64,000 bases of DNA from Diphasiastrum complanatum (Eukaryota; Streptophyta; Lycopodiopsida; Lycopodiales; Lycopodiaceae): NCBI GenBank assembly GCA_029204225.1, contig CM055111.1, forward strand, positions 28,230,340 to 28,294,339, given 5' to 3'. Below are positions 56,600 to 64,000 of this stretch, piece after piece; position 1 is the stretch's first letter, and each line of letters begins with the position of its first letter. The notes below the pieces were generated by a model. The model did no database searches, had not been told where the DNA came from, and saw only the letters and a list, made by a program, of their open reading frames with translations. A program made the translations under genes and the position numbers.

Positions 56600-57380
56600 T
56601 GCCGCAGCTATCTGTAATTCAGAATTGATATTTCTTTCGCTTCCGCAGAAATATCCTTTGAGAATAACTTGGCAGCGTCACGATCATAATCAAAATCAGC
56701 TTCAGATCTTCCTTCGTTATTGACTTGTTCAAAGATTTCTTTTTCGAGGACTTTCTCCGCTTCTTTGAAGATGCTTTCATATCAGGTTTCGAGAAAATTT
56801 TGCTTCTTGTAGTCACTTTAAATAACTTCTCGACATCACATCAACCTTCTGCACAACAGCATCAGCCAAAGATTTTAATTTCGAATCAACAACAGTAGGT
56901 GTAGCAACAAACTGGTACTTTGGACGCGACTTCAGTGATTGTGGACAATCCGGATACTTGTAGCTAGGTTCTTTACAGTTCGAACACAAAGGTATAAATC
57001 CGATCGTTCTGGTTCACCACAGTTATAATAGTTTCCCAAAACAGGTTTATTCGAACTAGAAGCACCAAAAGATTCTGGTGGGTTGTGTCTCTTTACTACA
57101 AACCTTGTTTGCCTTGTTGGAATGGTGCTACAGGACCTTGAACATAATTGGTAGTCGCATCATCTTGAAATATAAAAAGCACTTCCTAAGAAGGATCTTC
57201 GACATACTTTACGTTTATAGATCTACATTCTTCTTTAGAATGTCCAAATGTACCGCATTTCGTACACCATAGTCCTGAGTTCAAAGAAGAAGCTTTCAAT
57301 CTTTTGTCTTCAACTTATGAGATTTGAACTTTCAAGTTGTTGAACTTCTTATTAAGATCAGCCATATGATTCTTCCAAAG
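56600..57380 (-). pseudogene. gypsy I gag C-terminal part
   Basis: Broken frames matching H: the basic Lys/Ser tail (56619-56816), a knuckle remnant near 57000-57040, and CTKCGTFGHSKEEC near 57225-57270. Similarity to H ends at 57380 (CTTCCAAAG). Confidence 0.7.
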
Positions 57381-59739
57381 TTTCCAAGTATATTTGTCAT
57401 TTTGGAGTAGATATACATTATTTAACAAATATGTGGTATCACACATTCAGTCCAGAAGCTGGTTGTCATCATATATGTCGCAGCTTGTGGTTATGAGTGC
57501 TCCTTGCTTAAATGTAAACTGTGTTGGGCTCTTGGCATGGGCTCTAACTTATTGGCTGAGTTGGATGGCTTGCTTGGATCAAAGTTACCTGTTTATGGAT
57601 GTCTAGCCTAGCGTGGTGCTAGGTTGGCTCCTTGTGCTCATGGCGGAGCTTCGAGTATTAGGCCAAGCAACCTAGGTTCAAAGGTAGATGCACCAAAGAT
57701 GTAGTAACACAGACAGAAAACACTCTCCTCAGCAAGCTCACATAGCAACTGTATTTCTCAAAATGAAATTACACTGTACATATCGTTGTTCGCTCAGGCA
57801 ACCCATGCATGACCCAGGTTGCCGTTGGCGGGACGCATGTCCCGTCGACTTGCCTCATGGCGAGCCCAACTGATCCTTATCCACTGATAGGACCCACAGT
57901 ACAGTAACACAGTGATTCTAACTTTAATTCTAACTAAACCATGTTTTGGTCCACAACCCTCTTTGTATGTTCTATCGATATATGTGTGGATATTTGGCTA
58001 TTGTATTTTTGTGTTATCAAAATGCCACTACAACTGCCATGATTGATATCCAACTTATAATTGGAGCATTTGCATGCTTTTAAAAACGTAGCTTCTCAGC
58101 ACACCAAAAATTTGAAGTTTATTATGGCGTGCAGATGGTGCATGTATCTTCTTGTTGGGAACCTCAAGTTTGGTTCCAATGTCTAGATTGTGGGACCATC
58201 GAGCAATTATGTTGTACACATACATAACATACACGCATATCTATTAGCGTTATGTGTGTGTTTTATTTTCTTTCATATGAATATGGACTATGCCCACTTT
58301 CAGACTTGAGTATGGGTAGTAAGCAGTTAGGATAACACACATACGAGTGACACATGTCACAATACTAGTTGATAGTTCTAGACAAACAAACATCTCTTTG
58401 AAATCTTCAATTCGATAATGTTGCTAAAATGTTCGATGTAGGGGCCTAATTCTAGTGATATGTTGCGACTAACCAACCGAGTTGTAGCATGTTGTCAAAT
58501 ACAAAACACAACAATGTTTAGTATTGCTATATTCTATGGCTACTACGTGATATCTACCACCTTATGACAAGTGTTGGGCGGGGTATGTAGGCAGTTGGCA
58601 AGAAGATACCAACTCAACTATCGACACGAGTATGAATGGACTTACTTAGTGGTATGTGTTTTTGTGATTGTAGGGTCAAGAAATGAACCCACCCCATGAT
58701 ATTAGCTATGTTAATACTAAAGCTTACATAGTCGTGATGAGTGCTAAGAGCCCCACCTTTATCCAACGATCGAGAAAGCTTGAAATGAAGCATTCGCCGT
58801 CATGAAGTCTCCTTAATGAATCATTTTTATTATTTTTTTCGTTAAAATGAGTGAAAAGTCAATTGATATTAACAAACCCATCAATCACCCCGGTGCATTT
58901 ATTCATAGGTGGCACAACCTAAAGTTGAAAAAAAAAACTTGAAAATCTAAGAATAATCAAAATATCTAGACATAAAAGAGATCAATGATGTGATTACTAA
59001 TATACTATGATCTATGATCATGTGTGTAGTAGCACATGCCATTGTTCGGAAAAGTCGGCATAGTTCAAGAATGGAACCGACATCTTTTCCTTAAAATCAG
59101 CATTGCAAAAATTAGGCAGGATTTTTATGTCATATATCTTGGGTTTTATAGGAAAAAATTGGCAAGTAAGAGCATGTCACTCGATAGAGGCAAAAGAACT
59201 TTTTCACATACCGGTTTTTGGAGGGAACCTCAACATTCCTCCAACCTCAAAAAGGTTTCCCCAACATTGGCACATGCTGACTTCTAAAAAACTAAAGGCA
59301 CAAATTCCAGATTTCGAGAAGGATTTGGTCATTTTGTTCTGCAGACCCAGATAAGATTTTCAGCCCCCACAGTGATGCATTCAGATTTTGCCAAGTCTCC
59401 TGTTGAAACACGTGGTTGCAATCCAAAGGGGTGGGCTGAAACTCTGGAATATCAAACTCTGCCTTGTGCTATTATGATCAGAGCATATTTTATCGGATGT
59501 CTTCCAAGAGACAATCAGATCATATTTGCTTGATTCAGAAAAATATGATCTGATTCAGAAAGCTTCGTTTTCTCTTTCTGGTTTTTTGAAGAAAAGAAAC
59601 AATTGGTGCTATTTTAGGATGAGGAAAGAACTTAAGAGCCCCTCTTCTGTGCAGATTTTTGGTAGAAATTTCAGCCTAATCGTTTGTGTTACTATGCCTT
59701 CCTCCAGGCTTGTGAGCACTTTTATTTTAGGTATTTTGT
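57381..59739. other. intergenic DNA, nothing recognised
   Basis: No gene, RNA or transposon domain is visible. Short open frames (57394, 57688, 59036, 59103, 59526) lack motifs. The right part may include the bHLH promoter and 5' untranslated exon. I see no confident TATA box. Confidence 0.5.
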
Positions 59740-60190
59740 TGAATTGGTAGCTTTGTATGTTGCAATCTGCCTCTATAGTGGTTGTGCACCTAGGTTTGTT
59801 TATTGTTTTGTGTTAGACTGTTATTCCTGTTCTAATTTTCTATTTTGCTGCTGCCCTGTGTTAATCTGGTAGCTCTACATGTTTCAATATACCTCATTAG
59901 TGCTTGTGCACCCAGCTTTGTTATTGTTTTGTGCTTAGATTGCTATTTTCTTTCAAATGTCTTATTTCGCTGGTGCTGTGAGTGGCAAGTAGCAGCAAGC
60001 AATTGCTTGTTCACCCAACTTCAAAAGACAAATTATTTGGAGGGATTCCTTTTTCTGTTCCGGTTTTTTATTTTGCTGCTGCCCTAGCCCATTTTTTCTG
60101 TTCCATTTTTTGATTTTGCTGCTGCTGTAATTTGCTAACAGTAGCTAGCAATTGCTTGTTAACCCAACTCAAAAGAGCAATTTTTTTTGG
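59740..60190. repeat. imperfect repeats just upstream of the bHLH start
   Basis: Two copies of about 122 bp (from GGTAGCTTTGTATGTT at 59746 and GGTAGCTCTACATGTT at 59868) are followed by a second pair, GCAATTGCTTGTTCACCCAAC (about 60000) and GCAATTGCTTGTTAACCCAAC (about 60149). TTTTGCTGCTGC words recur between them. They probably lie in the 5' UTR or proximal promoter. Confidence 0.75.
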
Positions 60191-60240
60191 ATAGAGTGCT
60201 TTTCGTTTTTTCACTTTGCTGCTAGCTGCAAGCAGCAGCA

Positions 60241-62019
60241 ATGAATGAGGGGGATTCCATACGCGCATCTAATGCTCTTGCACGATACCACTCTGCTCCA
60301 AGCACTTTATTGGCAAACCTAACAGATTTCCGTGAAGATGATCTTCTTCACATCCCTGCAGATCCAAATACTCGGGGGACACAAGCTCTCATTGCCTCAT
60401 TATTCTCGGATGACTTCCCCGTGGCTTGGCCTCAGCGGCAGTTGCATGAGGTTGGCATTCCCGCCTTGCCAACAAACCCCCATCTGCTCCAACCATATCC
60501 GCTGGCAGTGCTGGGGGAATCGCAGAACCCTCTTCAATCATCTGCTCAGACCCCATGTGATTCTATGGATTTCAGCGGCGGTAGCAACACCATTTGCAGC
60601 GACAATTTTATCTGTGCAACCAGAAGTTGGGACAGGCGGCAAGTTCAAAATGACCATCAGGTTTTGATGGACACTTCTTCATGCTTGCAAACCTTGTCGC
60701 CAGTGGCAGTGCCTTCTTCCTGGCTGCCCACTACGCCTCCCAAGACAGGTATTCTGCGTCAGAGTAGCTCGCCTGCCACATTTTTGAGCAAGTTATCTGG
60801 TGAATTTCACCTGGAGCCGAGACTGAAATTCAGCCATAGAATGCTGGCATCCCTAACCGGGAGCTATGAACTGCAAGAGCCCTGTCTTAGGGAGGAATCA
60901 AGCGATGAATATGACGAGGATTCTTCTGGCCACTCTGCCCAACAACCACTTTCCAATAAACGATTCCGCAGCGACATCTTGCATCAGTTGGGAAGTGTTT
61001 CCGAGGTGATCACAGCTCTTATTCATCTGAGTTGCGCTAATTCAGCCTCCTATGTATCTCCAGCGATGTTGAGCTATTGATTATTCTGAGCATTTGCTGT
61101 CTTTTTTAAAAACGTCTTGAATATCCCATCAGTATAATCTGCAATTGTAAAGAAATGCACAACAGGGAAACGGATGTGTGGAGCAGCAGATCCAGATAGC
61201 AGGAAATTTGAGTTTGCCAAAAAAGCTCTCAGAAGGGTTACTGCCATGCAACACAACACCATGTCTAGCGCGTGCCAAGCGTGGTTGTGCGACCCATCCT
61301 CGCAGTATCTCGGAGAGAGTAAGATCCATTGCATACTTGTTTTTTGGCTGGCACGGAGAAGTGTCCGTCACTGATGATGATCATGTCTTAGAGTTCAGTA
61401 TTGGAGAATAAAGTTATAGCTTGTCGATAGACAAAATGTGGGTGAAATAAATTGTAGTTTTGGCTTCAAAGGCTTGAGTAGAGATGATAAAATTTCTCTC
61501 TTTTGTCCTGGAACAGCTTCGTAGAACCCGAATAAGCGAAGGAATCAAGAAGCTGCAGGAGCTTGTTCCAAACATGGACAAGGTATATACAGTAAGTGCA
61601 ACATGTTGGGCATGTTTCATAGAAGCCCAAATGAACTATATTGAATCTTTTTGAGTGCTGAGTCAATGAACCGCTGAAGGTTTGCAAATTCTAATTCTTA
61701 TAAATGTCTGTATACTTTGACAGCAAATAAATACAGCTGACATGTTGGATGAAGCAGTGGAGTACATAAAGTTTCTTCAAAATCAAGTTCAGGTCTGTTT
61801 CTTCGTGCCATTGAATACAACTTATTTTAGGTTTGGCCGTATAAGAATCAGCCTACCTTTGAAGGAATGTGCAGTGATACCCTTATTTTTTCTATTGTAT
61901 TACTGTTATTTAGAGGAATTTATTTTTAATCATAATTCCTCATGTTTGGTATCTTTATGCAGGAGCTCTCAAATAATCAAGTTATCCATTCTGAAGTCAA
62001 GCGTGAATCCAAACCCTAA
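60241..62019 (+). CDS. bHLH transcription factor, subfamily IX (bHLH122 / FBH / AKS-like), five exons
   Basis: Exons 60241-61005, 61166-61318, 61517-61582, 61724-61792 and 61963-62019, all phase 0 with GT-AG borders, give a 369-residue protein with no internal stop. The C-terminal bHLH reads RAKRGCATHPRSISER, LRRTRISEGIKKLQELVPN, then INTADMLDEAVEYIKFLQNQ. The His, Glu and Arg of the basic region that contact E-boxes are present. N-terminal motifs ARYHSAPSTLL (from residue 14) and LRQSSSPATFL fit the two R-x-x-S-x-P sites conserved in AKS/FBH proteins, phosphorylated and bound by 14-3-3 in Arabidopsis AKS1. Relatives control K+ channel genes in guard cells (AKS) and CONSTANS (FBH); the role here is not known. 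A nuclear regulator is expected. Exon 1 carries a long variable region with an acidic ESSDEYDEDSS patch. The ATG follows an A three bases upstream (GCAATGA is weak); no other start in frame is visible. Confidence 0.9.
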
Positions 62020-63605
62020 GTATTTTCCTATGATGAAATCAAGCATTACAAAAGGTCTACTTATGTCTTTAAAAACCTTCTAGTAGAATGCAATTGAGGA
62101 TATTGTTCGTCTGGATGGTAGGGATTTTCATCAAAGACATCAAAGCAATATGTAGGAGTACCATACCTAACACTCAATTCCATGCAGCTATGGCAAACTT
62201 GAAGTGCCAATGATAGGTGTTTTTCTGACTCAGTTAAGCACTTTCGGATGTACTGGCACATTCTTAAGGTTTGCTGTGATCCAGCATATGAAAAGATAGG
62301 TAATAAGGGATCTGTCTAGAATAACCCTTTGTATAGTTTTTAAACCTTTTGTACAAATTGAGCTTTTAAGTAACATCACAGAGATGTTCTAGATGCTCCA
62401 AGTGAGCTCCCTTGGAAATTTCCTTTTCAATTGGAATTATTTCTGCTATCCAGTTTCCTTTTCATTTTTTCTATTCTTGGATGGATAAGTTGATGCTGCT
62501 GCTGACTAGGAATGAGTCCAGGTATCATGGTTTCAAATGATAATGTGCTTTGAGGTAAATCATTTCCAATTTCCAACTGAGTTGTTCTACCAGCTTAGAA
62601 ATCTGTGAATTGATTAGTCAGAAAGTGTTTGTCATGCTTTGCATTGAAAGCACTACATCAATTTTCAAGTAGGCTTAAGTCAACCTCAAATTTGTAAAGC
62701 AATCTATTTTGAAAATAGATCAAAATGTTACTTGCTTGAGTTTTGAGTTGTTGAAGAGCCATCTATGTAAGAGTATGATGAACTTTCAAGATCCATTCAT
62801 ATACTTCTGTTTAATTTGCCCTTATTGACCTGTATCTATGGGTAGAAGGGTCTTCTGTTAGAGCAAGATGCATTGGGCACTTGGGTGGAAAAACATAGCA
62901 CCGTTTTGCTACAGAACCAATGCTAAGAAAAGGTTGTTCTTGCTATATAGGTGGTTCAGTACCATAAGATAAAAAAACTTTTATTATCAGTTTCTTTTTC
63001 AGCAACATGGAAGATGGCTCAGTAGCATGAGATTAAAGCTTGTAATGTATTTTTCTTCAAAGCAAAACAAATTCCTTGTGAAATTGGAGCACAAAACATG
63101 GAATAAACAAACAGCGTTGCTGTCACAAAATTACACAGGGCTGCACAGCAACAAGGGTGGCCTCATTATCGAACCGTGCAGCAGTGTTTGGCAAGCCTGC
63201 ATATGGATTGCAAATCCTAACTGCAATGTGGCTGCTTTCATGAACATCTTTCTTTGAGTTCATAGGCTTCTTATTCTTTCTTTCTGGGACAGATCATTGC
63301 CATAATATTCGCTTGAAGCCGATTGATGGATTGAACATAGCGATAAAAAATTTTTTGAAGCATCATATGCATTGATTGGTTGGATTGGAGAGCTCAGAAG
63401 AAAGAAAATTTGAAATGGTAGAATCCCAAATGCTCTCACTGGTCTTGAATTATGTAGGATCCCAAATGAAATCAATGGAAATCAAAGTTTTTCACTGAAG
63501 TAATAAGCTGTTTTTAAAATATTGCTAATAGGCTAGATGTAGTAGAGGTACATGTAGGGTTAGGGTTAGGACTATTTTTTGTTCATTTTTAGGAGTAAAT
63601 TTTAG

Positions 63606-63645
<40 letters not shown>

Positions 63646-64000
63646 ATGTCTATATATATATATATATACTAGTTGTGTGTGCCTGTTGTTGACGAGAAAA
63701 AACTCTCATTGACAATAACAAATCTAGTATACACCCCTATGAAACAATGTTATTAGGTTCAATGAGGACTTTAAATCTGGAACTTTATAAGGCCATAAAT
63801 GGTTTTACTTTTTATCGCTTTCTTGGTGCGTTTTACTAACCAAGCCGAGAAGGCGCAAGAAAGGATCTCATCGAAAATTCTTGCACGGTCTCGTAAGGTT
63901 CACACAATTGCATGCCGAGCGATCTTTGATCCTCCGTCGACTTGGGAGCAAGGCTTCACCTCCACCCCCCTCCCCCCCTTTGAGACTCGATCAACAGCTC
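62020..64000. other. bHLH 3' flank and intergenic DNA
   Basis: Probably bHLH 3' UTR, then unrecognised AT-rich DNA. Simple repeats: (TG)19 at 63607-63644, (TA)9 at 63651-63668, and a short telomere-like GTAGGGTTAGGGTTAGG at 63554-63570. No further gene is supported. Confidence 0.55.
63607..63668. repeat. (TG)19 and (TA)9 microsatellites
   Basis: Adjacent dinucleotide runs, 38 and 18 bases, separated by CATGTC. Confidence 0.95.

Larger units (their letters stand above)
53512..57380 (-). mobile_element. gypsy I: second truncated copy of the H family (minus)
   Basis: On the minus strand from 57380: end of gag with a CTKCGTFGHSKEEC knuckle, basic tail, protease, reverse transcriptase, RNase H, integrase start. 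The frames carry many stops. It has no LTRs: it breaks off in gag at 57380 and in the integrase at 53512, where the plus-strand LTR starts. It retains the reverse transcriptase and RNase H parts lost by H. Confidence 0.82.

Noticed and set aside
61074-61687. Minus-strand frames opposite bHLH exons 2 and 3
   Set aside because: Shadows of the spliced bHLH coding exons and introns.
63554-63570. Telomere-like GTAGGGTTAGGGTTAGG
   Set aside because: Only two to three units inside AT-rich DNA; too short for an interstitial telomere claim.

Overview
This is nuclear DNA from a land plant with a large, repeat-rich genome. It has three plant-type host loci (a GT-AG-spliced SDR reductase, a GRAS/SCL3-like relic and a subfamily-IX-type bHLH gene). 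These sit among nested Ty3/gypsy and Ty1/copia LTR retrotransposons and long GA/CT microsatellites. One host intron is about 16 kb and packed with retroelements, which fits a fern, gymnosperm or other giant genome. The species cannot be named from the sequence alone.

Layout. 1-3089: mostly unrecognised, with a (GA)37 run, a 338-bp tandem duplication and a weak candidate last exon of an upstream gene. 3090-21423: the last three exons of a short-chain dehydrogenase/reductase (3090-3351, 19310-19489, 21007-21423). The first intron seen holds an antisense copia relic (5071-5800), an eroded LTR remnant (5941-7240) and a gypsy element with intact ends, 'element A' (7620-18834, target-site duplication ATCTT). 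Element A is itself interrupted by 'copia B' (12281-16828, duplication AGGTG). 23031-23590: a GC-rich 101-bp tandem array with hairpin potential. 23774-24293: a GRAS/SCL3-like pseudogene with hairpin-forming flanks. 25209-34920: 'copia C' (duplication CCAAG, minus strand), carrying a truncated gypsy, 'H' (27100-32622, minus). 36200-53511: a mosaic of copies of the element A family: copy 'G' (36200-39584), recombinant 'D' (39877-42602 plus 49131 onward), 'E' (42603-49130, duplication GACTA, inserted in D) and a copia fragment 'F' (50300-52072). 53512-57380: a second truncated gypsy of the H family ('I', minus). 60241-62019: a five-exon bHLH gene with a complete reading frame.

The most unusual content is the element A family. 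Besides gag and pol pieces, its members carry a long non-canonical ORF (here 'aORF') directly upstream of the 3' LTR. It has its own ATG in copy G, an N-terminal globular part, a Ser/Thr/Pro-rich linker, a long coiled coil, a Gln/Asp/Gly-rich linker and a conserved C-terminal domain that I do not recognise. Four copies end at the same place, 38-47 nt before the LTR. Between gag and aORF, pol is missing to different extents in different copies, so A and E look like non-autonomous gag-aORF and gag-protease-aORF elements. The leader between primer-binding site and gag has repeated complementary motifs that could fold. Many aORF and gag stops sit where a sister copy has CAG or CGA, as expected from decay of methylated cytosines.

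The two best host loci, SDR and bHLH, keep their catalytic or DNA-binding residues and splice sites and look functional. The retroelements appear mostly dead, each lacking or having damaged one or more essential domains.
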